Assembly (NCBI GenBank): GCA_947500875.1
Contig: CANMUN010000010.1
Coordinates: 1-63,212, forward strand
Source: Flavobacteriales bacterium
Lineage (GTDB): Bacteria; Bacteroidota; Bacteroidia; Flavobacteriales_D; Crocinitomicaceae
Direction: 5' to 3'
DNA: 63,212 nt
Part shown: positions 9,617 through 18,911 of the stretch, in pieces
How positions within the stretch are numbered: position 1 is the first letter of the stretch
Layout of the letters: each line of letters begins with the position of its first letter
The notes under the pieces: model-generated
What the model was told of the DNA's origin: nothing
Databases searched by the model: none
The model's input: only the letters and a program-made list of their open reading frames with translations
Translations under genes and position numbers: made by a program

Positions 9617-10276
9617 TCAGCTTTTCTTTTCGGCGATAAAACACGGTTTGGTATAATTTGGAGCAAGCTCATTTAATGCATCCGCTTTTCCTGCTAACCA
9701 ACGCGTCCAAGTCAGGTCGACATGGCCGAGTGCGGAGGGTGCAATGACCTCATCTACAACGCAGCCAGGACCTCCCAAATAATCGTACAGTTGCCTCCCT
9801 GCACTGCCAACGATAACGGTTGAATGATCCAATTTGCCTTGAAACTTCTCCAGATCTACCGCCTGGTCATCAATCCACACCGTATTCTCGGATTGAATTC
9901 TCAGAAAAACCTCAGAACTTCTCGCATGAAAAGCCGCTGCAAAAGTGGAGGGACCGTGTTTTTGCCGTGCAAGAGATATGATGCTTTCCAATGAAGAAAT
10001 TCCAAAAACGGGAAGGCTCAATCCCATGGCTAACCCCTTAACCGTTGCCATTCCAATGCGCAGTCCGGTGTACGATCCAGGGCCTTTAGTAACTGAAATT
10101 GCCTCGAGTTGATTCGCTGTTATTTTAGCTGTTTCAAGTACTTTTTGAATGTAAAGTGTCAATCGCTCTCCGTGAATGTATTGCTCTGAATTGGATTCTT
10201 CCAGGGCAATGAGCTGTCCTTGATTGGAAAGGGCTACTGAACAAATTTGCGTTGAAGTCTCGATGTGCAGGATCAT
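9617..10276 (-). CDS. tsaB: tRNA threonylcarbamoyladenosine biosynthesis protein TsaB
   Basis: The 219-residue protein is the ASKHA-fold partner of TsaD in making t6A37 of ANN-decoding tRNAs. The N-terminus MILHIETSTQICSVAL and the signature SVTKGPGSYTGLRIGMATVKGLA are diagnostic. The frame stays open to 10411, but that extension lies inside the regulator gene on the same strand; the ATG at 10276 forms an ATGA overlap with the regulator stop and gives the normal TsaB length. Confidence 0.95.
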   Translation of the reverse strand: MILHIETSTQICSVALSNQGQLIALEESNSEQYIHGERLTLYIQKVLETAKITANQLEAISVTKGPGSYTGLRIGMATVKGLAMGLSLPVFGISSLESIISLARQKHGPSTFAAAFHARSSEVFLRIQSENTVWIDDQAVDLEKFQGKLDHSTVIVGSAGRQLYDYLGGPGCVVDEVIAPSALGHVDLTWTRWLAGKADALNELAPNYTKPCFIAEKKS

Positions 10277-10962
10277 TCCTTGACTTCCATTTTGAAACCA
10301 ACCCCGTGAATGTTTAAAATGCTGATGTTCGGATCGGGTCTCAGGTATTTTCTGAGCTTGGTGATAAAAACGTCGAGGCTTCGTCCTACAAAGTAATCGT
10401 CTTGACCCCAAACCGTGTTTAAGATTACTTCCCGGGGCAGGACTTGATTTTGAAATTTAAACAAGAGTTTCAGAATTTGCACTTCCTTTTTCGTGAGACC
10501 TGTTTCTACTTCGTTTTGCCGTAACTTAAGGTTTTCCGTATCGAGTTGAAACGAACCAATTGTTAGGATTTTCTCTTCGGGTTCTTCGGTTTGTATATTC
10601 ACTCTTTTCAGCAAAGACCGCACCCTCAAGCTCAATTCTTCGGCGGCAAATGGCTTGGTTAAATAATCATCCCCACCGGCATTGAATCCTTCAATTTTAT
10701 CTTCCGTCATCGCTTTTGCGGACAAAAAAAGAATGGGAATATCTTTGTTGATGCTGCGAATGTCCTTAGCCAGGGTAAAACCGTCTTTTTTTGGCATCAT
10801 GACGTCGAAAATGCACAGATGATAAGCGTGTTCGCTGAAGCGTTTTAAGGCATCTAAGCCATCGGTTGCTAAGGATACACGAAATCCTTCGAGACGCAAC
10901 TGGTCTGCAATTACAAATCCGAGGTTGATGTCGTCTTCCGCCAATAAAATTGAGATTTCCAT
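10273..10962 (-). CDS. OmpR/PhoB-family response regulator, RprY-like
   Basis: This 229-residue regulator has a receiver domain (about 1-120) with acidic residues AEDD, the phospho-acceptor Asp in CIFDVMMPKKDG, the switch Ser in FLSAKA and the Lys in LTKPF. A winged-helix output domain (about 135-228) ends in IHGVGFKMEV. The receiver closely resembles Bacteroidota RprY. No histidine kinase is encoded beside it. It overlaps tsaB by 4 nt and has a long structured leader upstream. Confidence 0.93.
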   Translation of the reverse strand: MEISILLAEDDINLGFVIADQLRLEGFRVSLATDGLDALKRFSEHAYHLCIFDVMMPKKDGFTLAKDIRSINKDIPILFLSAKAMTEDKIEGFNAGGDDYLTKPFAAEELSLRVRSLLKRVNIQTEEPEEKILTIGSFQLDTENLKLRQNEVETGLTKKEVQILKLLFKFQNQVLPREVILNTVWGQDDYFVGRSLDVFITKLRKYLRPDPNISILNIHGVGFKMEVKE

Positions 10963-10973
10963 AGATTTGAAGC

Positions 10974-11037
10974 GTTGATTAAAACTCCTTTAGAAAAGCC
11001 AAGAGCTTTGGTTTCCCAAAGCCCTTGACTAATCAAC
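10974..11037 (-). promoter_or_regulatory. Structured 5' leader of the RprY-like regulator gene
   Basis: An outer perfect 8-bp stem (GTTGATTA at 10974-10981 with TAATCAAC at 11030-11037) encloses a hairpin in which 11 of 12 positions pair (11000-11011 with 11016-11027, 4-nt loop). The element lies between a -7 box at 11055-11062 and the start codon at 10962, so it would be transcribed into the leader. The unpaired side (10982-10999) contains AAAGGAG on the RNA strand, about 20 bases before the ATG. It may act as an attenuator or translation control element; function is inferred. Confidence 0.45.
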
Positions 11038-11054
11038 CTAACCTACTACTGCTA

Positions 11055-11062
11055 CAAAGGTA
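11055..11062 (-). promoter_or_regulatory. Promoter -7 element TACCTTTG for the RprY-like regulator
   Basis: The minus strand reads TACCTTTG, a perfect -7 match. A start about five bases downstream gives a leader of roughly 85-90 nt that contains the stem-loop described at 10974-11037. There is no well-spaced TTG -33 element. Confidence 0.45.
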
Positions 11063-11181
11063 ATGTGAAATTCGTAGCAACGTTACATTTGTTCTTCTTT
11101 TTTTTCCTAAAAAAATGTTAATATTATTTATCTGCCCTAAAAGTGAAAGTATGGCCAATAATTTCATTAACTTCGAAGCAG

Positions 11182-11856
11182 ATGAAACGTATTTTAATCG
11201 TTGACGACGAGCCAGACATTCGAGAGTTGTTAAATTACAACCTTTCAAAAGCAGGTTTCGAATGCGATCTTGCTGAAAACGGTCTCGTTGCTCTTGAAAA
11301 AATAAAAACCAACAAGCCTTCCTTGGTTCTATTGGATGTAATGATGCCGGGAATGGATGGGATTCAAACCTGTGAAGCCATTCGGGAAGACAAAAGCTGC
11401 AACGACATTATCATTGCTTTTTTAACGGCAAGGTCGGAAGACTACAGCCAAATTGCTGGGCTTCAAGCAGGAAGCGACGATTACATCGCTAAGCCTATTA
11501 AACCCGCTGTTTTACTCTCCAGAATTCAAGCATTACTTCGCAGGAAAGATCCCGATTTCAACGCCTCAAACGCGAGCAGCATTTCGAGGCTTTCGGTGGA
11601 TAAAGAAAAACACATCGTTAACCTCGATGGAAACATCTTACAATTGCCTCGAAAGGAATTTGAATTGCTGGCACTTTTAATATCTAAGCCCAATACGGTA
11701 TTTCATAGGGAGCAAATATTAACCTCCGTTTGGGGTACCGACGTCGTGGTAGGAGATCGGACTATTGATGTGCACATTCGAAAAATCCGTGAGAAAATCG
11801 GTGAGGGATGGATACACACCATTAAAGGCGTTGGCTATAAATTGACCCTGCAATGA
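11182..11856 (+). CDS. PhoB-like response regulator
   Basis: The frame opens at 11143, but the start MKRILIVDDEPDIRELL at 11182 matches the family and is chosen, giving 224 residues. The receiver has the DDE acidic pair, the phospho-acceptor Asp in LLDVMMPGMDG, a Thr in FLTARS and Lys in IAKPIKP. The winged helix ends with HTIKGVGYKL. In Flavobacteriia such a gene is usually followed by a sensor kinase, but here an ATGA overlap joins it to a VWD-domain protein and then a phosphatase, so its kinase must be encoded elsewhere. Confidence 0.93.
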   Translation: MKRILIVDDEPDIRELLNYNLSKAGFECDLAENGLVALEKIKTNKPSLVLLDVMMPGMDGIQTCEAIREDKSCNDIIIAFLTARSEDYSQIAGLQAGSDDYIAKPIKPAVLLSRIQALLRRKDPDFNASNASSISRLSVDKEKHIVNLDGNILQLPRKEFELLALLISKPNTVFHREQILTSVWGTDVVVGDRTIDVHIRKIREKIGEGWIHTIKGVGYKLTLQ

Positions 11857-13343
11857 ACATGAGTAAACAAGTGCTTTTAGGACTACTATGCTGGATGTTC
11901 AGCAACAGCATTTTTGGGCAAATACTGGATTTGGAAAGAACGCTGGTTCAATGGGACTCCATTAGGGGAACATGGTTGATGGAATCTGCCCGAGCACTTT
12001 CCCAAAATCAGGTTCTACCGGATAGAACGTTTGCCGAAGATTTCACTCCCTACGAAATGATGTCCATGGTTCCAATGGAAACGCGCAACGCGCTTCAAGA
12101 AATTTCCCACGAACGTCCATCATCCAACCCAATAGAAAATACCTTAATTTCTCTAGTAGACGCTACCCTCTGTTCCTCTTTGCAAGGAAGGAGTTTTGGT
12201 GATCCGCACATGGTAACCTTTGACCGCAGCTCTTATTCCTTTCAAACCGTGGGAGAATTTGTGTTGACGAAGGCTTCAGGGCGCTTTGAGGTTCAAACAA
12301 GGCAGAAGCCGCAACGCGACGACTTCTCGTTAAATACCGCGGTGGCGATTCAGCTCTACGGCGATCGTTTGTGCTATTACGCGGAAGATGTACCGGACGG
12401 TTCAAACTTGCCCCTGTGGCTTAATGGAAAGCCTTTGCAATTGAGGGGGAGAACCTATTATTTACCTCATGGCGGAACCGTTCGACTCGTAGGCAGAAAC
12501 TACATCATCGCAGGCCCAATGGGAGAACGCATTATCCTCGATATACGTGGTGGGCAGACCGGTTTCATCAATGTGACTTTCGAAATACCCCGTTGCCATA
12601 ACTCGGCACTGACAGGTTTGTTGGGGAATGGAAACGGAATATCGTTCGATGAATTCGAAATCAACCGTCAAAACAACTCCAATTCCATGGATGGATTTAT
12701 TGGAATGAATGCTCCAGAATTTGCGTCCATCACCGAAGACCTTGAGCAGCGATATCAACATCAACTGATCAAAGATTTTGCGGAAGTACATCGGGTAAAA
12801 CCCGACAGCAGTTTGTTTGACTACCGCCCCGGATTAACCACCGATTTTTACACGGACCGGTCTTTTCCTCGGCTTATTCGCACCTTTTCTTCCATCCCCA
12901 ATAACCGCCGTGATGCGGCCCGAAACCGTTGCCGAGAACAAGGAGTTTCGGAGGATGAACTGAACGGGTGTATTTTTGATTCTTTTTATTTGGATTTAAC
13001 CCCAAATCCGATTCCGAATCCACCCCTTGCTACCGAAGGTGTTATCATGGATCGAATGCGACATCCGTTGATCAATACCAACACCATCGCGCCTGATAAA
13101 AATCCCAATGTGACTCCCCAACCCAAACCTCAAGCCTCACCTGAAGAAAACAGTCCGGGTTCTAACGCCCCTGATAAGGAACCAGCGGAGCCAAAACCCC
13201 AGTTCCATGTTCCCGATTTTAAACCTTCGAAAAACGAACAACCCATGTCCCAACCGGTTAAGCCCGTAACGCCCAAACCCGTTGATAAAGCTCCGGCTCC
13301 GGTCAACCCGGCTCCTGTAAAACCCGGCAAAGGCAAAAACTGA
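11853..13343 (+). CDS. Secreted von Willebrand factor type D (VWD) domain protein
   Basis: The 496-residue product has a signal peptide ending near FG-QILD (residue 22). Residues about 113-270 form a VWD-like domain: GDPHMVTFDRSSYSFQTVGEF, then beta-rich segments and LLGNGNG. A following segment around residues 352-382 (DAARNRCREQGVSEDELNGC) resembles the C-rich piece found after bacterial VWD domains. Residues from about 385 are Pro/Lys-rich and probably disordered. Overlap with the regulator (4 nt) and the phosphatase (1 nt) implies one transcript. Role unknown; VWD domains in animals mediate matrix interactions, which may not carry over. Confidence 0.85.
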   Translation: MNMSKQVLLGLLCWMFSNSIFGQILDLERTLVQWDSIRGTWLMESARALSQNQVLPDRTFAEDFTPYEMMSMVPMETRNALQEISHERPSSNPIENTLISLVDATLCSSLQGRSFGDPHMVTFDRSSYSFQTVGEFVLTKASGRFEVQTRQKPQRDDFSLNTAVAIQLYGDRLCYYAEDVPDGSNLPLWLNGKPLQLRGRTYYLPHGGTVRLVGRNYIIAGPMGERIILDIRGGQTGFINVTFEIPRCHNSALTGLLGNGNGISFDEFEINRQNNSNSMDGFIGMNAPEFASITEDLEQRYQHQLIKDFAEVHRVKPDSSLFDYRPGLTTDFYTDRSFPRLIRTFSSIPNNRRDAARNRCREQGVSEDELNGCIFDSFYLDLTPNPIPNPPLATEGVIMDRMRHPLINTNTIAPDKNPNVTPQPKPQASPEENSPGSNAPDKEPAEPKPQFHVPDFKPSKNEQPMSQPVKPVTPKPVDKAPAPVNPAPVKPGKGKN

Positions 13344-14956
13344 TGCGGAGTTGTTTCATTTTCTTTTGCTTAATCTCCCTGAGTTTAAATGCGCAAAACC
13401 CCAAGCTGGTGGTAGGAATTGTAGTAGATCAAATGTGCTATGACTACCTGGAGCGTTTCGACGGCAATTTTGGAACAGGAGGATTTCAACGATTTCTACA
13501 GAAAGGCCTCAATTGCAGAAATGCCACCTATAACTATGTGCCAACCTATACGGGTCCTGGTCATGCATCCATTTACACAGGAACCACCCCTTCCAATCAC
13601 GGAATTGTAGCGAACGACTGGTACGATCGAAAGCAAAAAAAATCGGTCAATTGTGTCCTAGATACCGCGGTCAAAACCATTGGATCCTTGTCCCGTTTTG
13701 GTATGGCATCACCGCGTTTTTTAGAAACTACGACGGTTTCCGATCAATTGAAACTGACCTACCCTCAAGCAAAAGTCATTTCGCTTTCGATTAAAGACCG
13801 CAGTGCGATACTTCCGGGAGGGCATCTTTCGGATGGCTCGTATTGGTTTGATTTTCAAACCGGAACTTTTATCACAAGCAGCTACTACCAAGAAAGTCTG
13901 CCTTCCTGGTTGCAGGACTTTAACACCGATCATTCCGCCAACACATATTTATCGGATTGGGACTTGTTATACCCTGCAGAACGCTATTCAAGAACCCTCG
14001 ATAATTCCCCCTATGAACGCAGTCTTTCTGGAAAAAAGACGCCCGTATTCCCCTACACCAAAGAGGAAATTGGAACAGGTAACTATTCTCAATTTGTTGT
14101 AACGCCTTTCGCCAATACTCAATTAACCGATTTGGCTCAATGCGCTATTGTGTCGGAGCACTTAGGCAAGCGAAATGCCACCGATTTGCTGTGCATCAGC
14201 TATTCTTCGACGGATATTGCAGGACATGAATTCGGTCCATACTCCTTAGAAATAGAGGATATGTACCTCCGTTTGAACCTTGAATTAGAGCGTCTTTTTC
14301 AAACCCTAGACCGCGAAGTTGGAAAGAAAAACTATGTAGTTTTCCTCACGGCAGATCATGCAGTGGTTCCTGTTCCTCAGCAATTGGTCGATGCAAAACT
14401 ACCGGGAGGGTATTTAAACGTAGATTCCATCGTTGCTGCATTAAACCAAGAATGGACGGTCAAATATGGAGAACCATTGATCAGCAAATGCAAGAATTTA
14501 AACCTCTATTTTAAACGGGACAGGGTCGATGCACTTGGTCTTTCGCTCAACGGATTACAGGAAGAAGCGGCTAAGTGGATGCGCAGCCACCCCTTGGTAC
14601 GCACTGCGGTAAGTGCTGACCAACTGCAGGAAGGAGGTGCATTTGGCACTTGGGAGAACATGTTGGCTCGAGGGTACACCAAAGAACGGAGCGGCGATGT
14701 ACTCTTCATGCTTAAACCGGGATTGATTAGCGGATCCGAGGACAGCGATGAGGCCCATCGCGGAACGACGCACGGAACCGCCTATAATTACGACACCCAT
14801 GTTCCATTGCTCTGGTACGGCGCTAGAATACAACGAGGCAATGTATATCGACCAATAGCGATAACGGACATCGCGGCAAGTTTGGTTTATTTCTTGGAAT
14901 TGCAGCGACCGGCAAGCATGACAGGAGAGCCCATTTATGAGTTATGGCATAAGTAA
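13343..14956 (+). CDS. pafA: PafA-type alkaline phosphatase (secreted)
   Basis: The 537-residue protein has a signal peptide (cleavage near LNAQ) and belongs to the alkaline phosphatase superfamily. The nucleophile is Thr70 in [14 protein letters not shown]. Metal ligands are Asp29 (VVDQM), the Asp and His in [11 protein letters not shown], the Asp-His pair in TADHAV and the His in GTTHGTAYN. The Lys and Arg of [11 protein letters not shown] are those that mark the phosphate-monoesterase PafA group. Such enzymes release phosphate from organic esters in the periplasm, often even in phosphate-rich conditions. Its regulator-VWD-phosphatase operon suggests phosphate control. The 3' end overlaps convergent purC by 15 nt. 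Confidence 0.92.
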   Translation: MRSCFIFFCLISLSLNAQNPKLVVGIVVDQMCYDYLERFDGNFGTGGFQRFLQKGLNCRNATYNYVPTYTGPGHASIYTGTTPSNHGIVANDWYDRKQKKSVNCVLDTAVKTIGSLSRFGMASPRFLETTTVSDQLKLTYPQAKVISLSIKDRSAILPGGHLSDGSYWFDFQTGTFITSSYYQESLPSWLQDFNTDHSANTYLSDWDLLYPAERYSRTLDNSPYERSLSGKKTPVFPYTKEEIGTGNYSQFVVTPFANTQLTDLAQCAIVSEHLGKRNATDLLCISYSSTDIAGHEFGPYSLEIEDMYLRLNLELERLFQTLDREVGKKNYVVFLTADHAVVPVPQQLVDAKLPGGYLNVDSIVAALNQEWTVKYGEPLISKCKNLNLYFKRDRVDALGLSLNGLQEEAAKWMRSHPLVRTAVSADQLQEGGAFGTWENMLARGYTKERSGDVLFMLKPGLISGSEDSDEAHRGTTHGTAYNYDTHVPLLWYGARIQRGNVYRPIAITDIAASLVYFLELQRPASMTGEPIYELWHK

Positions 14957-15877
14957 GAAACGATCCACCGCTTGTTGAATTCGTTTAGCAAGGTGGAGGT
15001 ATTCTCCGGCTTGAAATGATTGCCCTGTAAGCCGTTCATACAAGCCAATGTATCTTTGAGAAACCAACGCCACCATTTCATCATCCATGACTGGCATGGT
15101 TTGTCCTTCTAAGCCTTGAAACCCCTGCTCAATCAACCACTGGCGGACGAATTCCTTCGACAATTGCTGTTGTGGTTCGCCTTTACCTTGGCGGTCCTCG
15201 TATCCATCAAGGTAGAAATAACGGGAAGAGTCGGGAGTATGAATTTCATCCATGAGTAAAACCTTCCCCTCATACAATCCAAATTCATATTTGGTATCCA
15301 CGAGAATCAAGCCTTGTGCAGCCGCCATTTCGGTGCCACGTTGAAACAGTTTTCGGGTGTACTCTTCCATTTGCAGGTAAACTTGCTCCGACACGAGGTT
15401 TTTGCGTAAAATTTCCTCGCGGGAAATGTCTTCGTCGTGTCCTTCGTCGGCTTTAACTGCGGGCGTAATGATGGGTTCAGGAAAGCGATCGTTTTCCCTC
15501 ATTCCTTCGGGTAAGGCAACACCGCACAGGGTACGTTCACCTGAAGCATAGGTTCTTGCGGCATGGCCCGAAAGATATCCCCGTATCACCATTTCAACAC
15601 GAATGGGCTCGCACGCGATTCCTACGGTTACATTCGGATCTGGAGAAGCCAAAAACCAATTGGGAACGATGTCGGACGTTTGACTCAGAAAATAAGCCGC
15701 TATTTGATTCAATACCTGCCCTTTGTAGGGAATTGACCGCGGTAAAATGTGGTCGAAGGCACTGATCCTATCGGAAGCAACCATGACCATTCGGCCGTCT
15801 TCCAGGGAATAGACGTCCCTTACTTTTCCCCGATAAAAAGCAGTTTGACCTTTAAACTTAAATTCCTTGATTTCCAT
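14942..15877 (-). CDS. purC: Phosphoribosylaminoimidazole-succinocarboxamide synthase (SAICAR synthetase)
   Basis: The enzyme ligates aspartate to CAIR in purine synthesis. The start at 15877 ([23 protein letters not shown]) is chosen over the longer open frame to 15997 because the family begins here and the extension lies within phoH. The 311-residue protein shows [21 protein letters not shown] and [11 protein letters not shown], all typical of the eukaryote-like long PurC form. It overlaps phoH by 20 nt at its start and the convergent phosphatase gene at its end. Confidence 0.95.
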   Translation of the reverse strand: MEIKEFKFKGQTAFYRGKVRDVYSLEDGRMVMVASDRISAFDHILPRSIPYKGQVLNQIAAYFLSQTSDIVPNWFLASPDPNVTVGIACEPIRVEMVIRGYLSGHAARTYASGERTLCGVALPEGMRENDRFPEPIITPAVKADEGHDEDISREEILRKNLVSEQVYLQMEEYTRKLFQRGTEMAAAQGLILVDTKYEFGLYEGKVLLMDEIHTPDSSRYFYLDGYEDRQGKGEPQQQLSKEFVRQWLIEQGFQGLEGQTMPVMDDEMVALVSQRYIGLYERLTGQSFQAGEYLHLAKRIQQAVDRFLLMP

Positions 15878-16850
15878 GGTCTTCTTTGAATTTTTTATCC
15901 AACGCTTCGTTTTGTTCGAAGGCGGAAATGATTTTCGCAATGATTTTATGACGAATGATATCGCTATGGCCCATTTCCACGACACCGATACCTTCAATAT
16001 CCCTCAATATTCGAGTAGCATACGTTAAACCGGAGCGTTGCTTCCGAGGTAAGTCCACCTGCGACATATCCCCTGTTATAACGAACTTGGCCGTCATGCC
16101 CATGCGGGTTAGGAACATTTTCATTTGCATGATCGTTGTATTCTGGGCCTCGTCCAAAATCACGAATGCTTTATCTAAGGTTCGTCCCCGCATGAAAGCC
16201 AATGGAGCGATTTCAATTACACCGTATTGGATCATTTCCACCAAGCGTTCCGGTGGTATCATGTCCCGAAGTGCATCGTACAGGGGCATCAAGTAAGGAT
16301 CCAGCTTTTCTTTGAGGTCGCCAGGCAGGAAACCCAAATTCTCTCCCGCTTCTACCGCAGGGCGGGTTAGTACAATTCGTTTAACCTCTTTATTCTTCAA
16401 TGCTTGGACCGCCAAGGCAACTGCGGTGTAGGTCTTCCCGGTACCTGCGGGACCAATGCAAAAGACCATATCGTTTTTTCGGATGGCTTCGACCAACTTT
16501 TTTTGGTTGACGGTACGGGCTTTAATTTTCACTCCACCGTTTCCATGGACCAGCGTTTCAGAACCGTCGTCATCGTTGAGCAATTTCTCCCCCTCATGGA
16601 GCATAAGGTTGTCAATGTTGTTTTCGGTCAATTGGTTAAATTTCTCAAAATGGCGCACCATTAAACCGAGTTTCATTTCGAAATAATCAATCAACTCCTC
16701 TTCCCCTTTGACCACGACTCGATGCCCACGGGCTGTAATCGATAGCTTCGGAAAAAAAGACTTGATGTGTTTTAGGTTTTGATTGTTTACCCCAAAAAAA
16801 GCGGCTGCGTTGACACTTGTAAGCTCGATATTCCGGGTACCTAAATCCAA
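15858..16850 (-). CDS. phoH: PhoH family ATPase
   Basis: The 330-residue protein has an N-terminal KH-like region (about 1-100) and a PhoH P-loop domain with Walker A GPAGTGKT, Walker B VILDEAQN and a GDMSQVDLP motif. PhoH proteins are cytoplasmic ATPases linked to RNA metabolism; the old name refers to phosphate starvation in E. coli and need not apply. It heads a two-gene operon with purC. Confidence 0.95.
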   Translation of the reverse strand: MDLGTRNIELTSVNAAAFFGVNNQNLKHIKSFFPKLSITARGHRVVVKGEEELIDYFEMKLGLMVRHFEKFNQLTENNIDNLMLHEGEKLLNDDDGSETLVHGNGGVKIKARTVNQKKLVEAIRKNDMVFCIGPAGTGKTYTAVALAVQALKNKEVKRIVLTRPAVEAGENLGFLPGDLKEKLDPYLMPLYDALRDMIPPERLVEMIQYGVIEIAPLAFMRGRTLDKAFVILDEAQNTTIMQMKMFLTRMGMTAKFVITGDMSQVDLPRKQRSGLTYATRILRDIEGIGVVEMGHSDIIRHKIIAKIISAFEQNEALDKKFKEDHGNQGI

Positions 16851-16889
16851 TTAAGTGCAATTAAAAATGACGAATTGATGGAAAAAATT

Positions 16890-16897
16890 TAATTTTG
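16890..16897 (+). promoter_or_regulatory. Promoter -7 element TAATTTTG before the SAM hydrolase gene
   Basis: This is a perfect TAnnTTTG match 40 bases before the start at 16938, in the divergent region with phoH. No well-spaced -33 TTG is seen. Confidence 0.35.
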
Positions 16898-16937
16898 GTA
16901 AAATTAGAAAATAACTCAAACATTGCGTTCTTAAATA

Positions 16938-17813
16938 ATGCAAATCATTACACTTACTTCCGACCTTGGTTTAAAAGATTACTATGTAGCGAGTGTAAAG
17001 GCGCGTTTACTTCAAGAGCTTCCCAGTGCGCATTGCATAGACATTAGCCATCACATCAAACCCTTTGACAGCATCGAAGCCGCTTTTCAGTTACGGAGTT
17101 GTTTTCATCAATTCCCGTCGGGGACGGTGCATTTGATAGGAGTTGATTGCGAGCCCTATCTCCCCTACAAATTGCAACCCGGACAACCGGAAAACTCGCT
17201 CATCTATCCGTGCATCATGGAATTTCAGGGACAATTTGTTATTTGTTCGGATAACGGTTTCATTGGCGCCTTTCTGGGCATCGATGTGCCCAATGCATTG
17301 TACCGCTACAAGAACATAGAGCAGTATCCTGAACAATGGAATTTTATGCTGAAAAATTGTTTTATTGGGCTTGCAAAAAACGTCGTGGCAAAAAAACCGA
17401 TGACTGAATTTTGTGAGCCGGTTACCAAATTTAAGCGTGCCTTTACTCCTATTCCACAAATAGAGCATAACCTCATCATTGGAAACGTAATTTATATTGA
17501 TACCTTTGGGAACATCATTACCAACATCTTAAAATCCGATTTTGAGCGCTTTGGTTTAGATGTGCCCTTTACCATAAGTTATCAAAAGCGCAACGATGAT
17601 ATTGATACCATCTCCAAAGCATATAACGATGTTCCAATGGGCGATCGTGTAGCTATTTTCAACGAGGATCAGCGTCTTGAAATCGCGATCAATCGCGGCG
17701 CTAATGCGGGAAGTGGTGGGGCGAACAAACTGTTTGGTGTACGATTAGGCGAATCGGTAAGGGTAACGTTTTTTCCGAGAGGTTCTGTTCAAAAACTAAG
17801 TTCGCTTTTATGA
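16938..17813 (+). CDS. SAM hydroxide adenosyltransferase (SAM-dependent chlorinase/fluorinase family)
   Basis: The 291-residue protein belongs to the DUF62/duf-62 family, whose common members hydrolyse S-adenosylmethionine to adenosine and methionine. The N-terminus IITLTSDLGLKDYYVASVK and the HLIGVDCEP and CSDNGFIGAF segments match. True halogenases are rare and carry a distinctive loop; nothing here suggests halogenation. A 4-nt overlap links it to the next small gene. Confidence 0.9.
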   Translation: MQIITLTSDLGLKDYYVASVKARLLQELPSAHCIDISHHIKPFDSIEAAFQLRSCFHQFPSGTVHLIGVDCEPYLPYKLQPGQPENSLIYPCIMEFQGQFVICSDNGFIGAFLGIDVPNALYRYKNIEQYPEQWNFMLKNCFIGLAKNVVAKKPMTEFCEPVTKFKRAFTPIPQIEHNLIIGNVIYIDTFGNIITNILKSDFERFGLDVPFTISYQKRNDDIDTISKAYNDVPMGDRVAIFNEDQRLEIAINRGANAGSGGANKLFGVRLGESVRVTFFPRGSVQKLSSLL

Positions 17814-18145
17814 TGTATCGCATTGTACGCTTGCAGTTTCAGCCAGAACATTGTTCGTCTTTTCTCGCGGCATTTGACGAAAGAAGAGTGCGGGTGGTAG
17901 GATTTCCGGGCTGTCATTCGTTAAAATTACTCCATGACGCAGAAAACCCCTGTGTTTTTTACACCTTCAGCTGTTGGGAGAATGCTGAGGCGCTTGAAAA
18001 GTATCGCGGATCGGAGGTTTTCCAATCGCTTTGGAGCCTTATTAAACCGTGGTTTTCTGAAAAAGCTAAAGCATGGTCCATGAACCCGATTTACGAGGGG
18101 GAAAATATACCCGGCGAAATACAAGAACTCTTTTTCAACCGATAA
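17810..18145 (+). CDS. Antibiotic biosynthesis monooxygenase (ABM) domain protein
   Basis: This 111-residue single-domain protein has the dimeric ferredoxin-like ABM pattern: YRIVRLQFQPEH, GCHSLKLLHD, YTFSCWENAEALEKYRGSEVF. The start is either of two adjacent ATG codons at 17810 or 17813. ABM proteins are small oxygenases or heme/quinone-related enzymes; the substrate is unknown. It overlaps the SAM hydrolase gene, and gldF starts 31 bases downstream. Confidence 0.82.
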   Translation: MMYRIVRLQFQPEHCSSFLAAFDERRVRVVGFPGCHSLKLLHDAENPCVFYTFSCWENAEALEKYRGSEVFQSLWSLIKPWFSEKAKAWSMNPIYEGENIPGEIQELFFNR

Positions 18146-18176
18146 TTACGTTAATTTTACCGAATAAAAGAATCGC

Positions 18177-18908
18177 ATGTTTGCCCTATATTTAAAAGAG
18201 GTACGTAGTTTTTTAAACTCCATCGTTGGATACGTGTTTTTGGTCATTTTTCTGCTATCGTGTTGGTTATTCAATTGGATGTTAGATTCTGCCATGAACC
18301 TCATGGACCGCGGACAAGCGGATTTAACTCCGTTTTTCAATTCTGCACCTTACGTATTCTTGATTTTGATTCCTGCAATAACGATGCGGTCCATTGCAGA
18401 AGAGCGGCGAACGGGCACCATAGAGCTTTTATTTACAAGGCCTATTAGCGATTTAGGTATATTGCTTGCAAAATTTTTCGCTGGGATAACCCTAATGACC
18501 TTGTCCGTTTTACCTACGGTCGTTTACTTTGTGTCGTTATATTATTTAGGAAAGCCAACAGGAAACATTGATGTTGGAGCCTCCATTACTTCCTATTTGG
18601 GGTTGCTGTTGCTGGGTTCATCCTTTGTGGCCATCGGTATTTTTTCCTCCTCGTTAACCTCCAGTCAAATCGTTTCCTTCATCATTGCCATCGCCCTGTG
18701 TTATTTTTTTTATGACGGATTATCCCTGCTCGGCACCTATGCACAATTCGGAAATTTGGACATCTATCTACAGTACCTCACCCTGAATTTTCATTACGAT
18801 TCCATTAAGAAAGGGGTCGTTGATGCCTCGGACATCGTATTCAATCTTTCGTTCATTGTTCTTTTCTTGAGCGCTTCTTTATTCACATTAAAAACCTTAA
18901 AAAAATAA
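18177..18908 (+). CDS. gldF: Gliding motility ABC transporter permease GldF
   Basis: The 243-residue protein has about six membrane segments, begins MFALYLKEVRSFLNSIVGYVFL and has the conserved RSIAEERRTGTIELLFTRPI loop characteristic of ABC-2 permeases of the GldF group. GldF and GldG form a membrane complex with the ATPase GldA, which is not in this window. The gene is followed by gldG after 3 bases. Confidence 0.95.
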   Translation: MFALYLKEVRSFLNSIVGYVFLVIFLLSCWLFNWMLDSAMNLMDRGQADLTPFFNSAPYVFLILIPAITMRSIAEERRTGTIELLFTRPISDLGILLAKFFAGITLMTLSVLPTVVYFVSLYYLGKPTGNIDVGASITSYLGLLLLGSSFVAIGIFSSSLTSSQIVSFIIAIALCYFFYDGLSLLGTYAQFGNLDIYLQYLTLNFHYDSIKKGVVDASDIVFNLSFIVLFLSASLFTLKTLKK

Positions 18909-18911
18909 AGC

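Noticed and set aside
10277..10411. Longer N-terminus of TsaB
   Set aside because: The extension lies within the response regulator gene and has no TsaB similarity; ATG at 10276 gives the family start.
15878..15997. Longer N-terminus of PurC
   Set aside because: The extension is inside phoH and unlike any PurC N-terminus.
16938..17813. Halogenase (fluorinase/chlorinase) activity
   Set aside because: The family is dominated by SAM hydrolases and no halogenase-specific loop or halogenation gene neighbours are seen.
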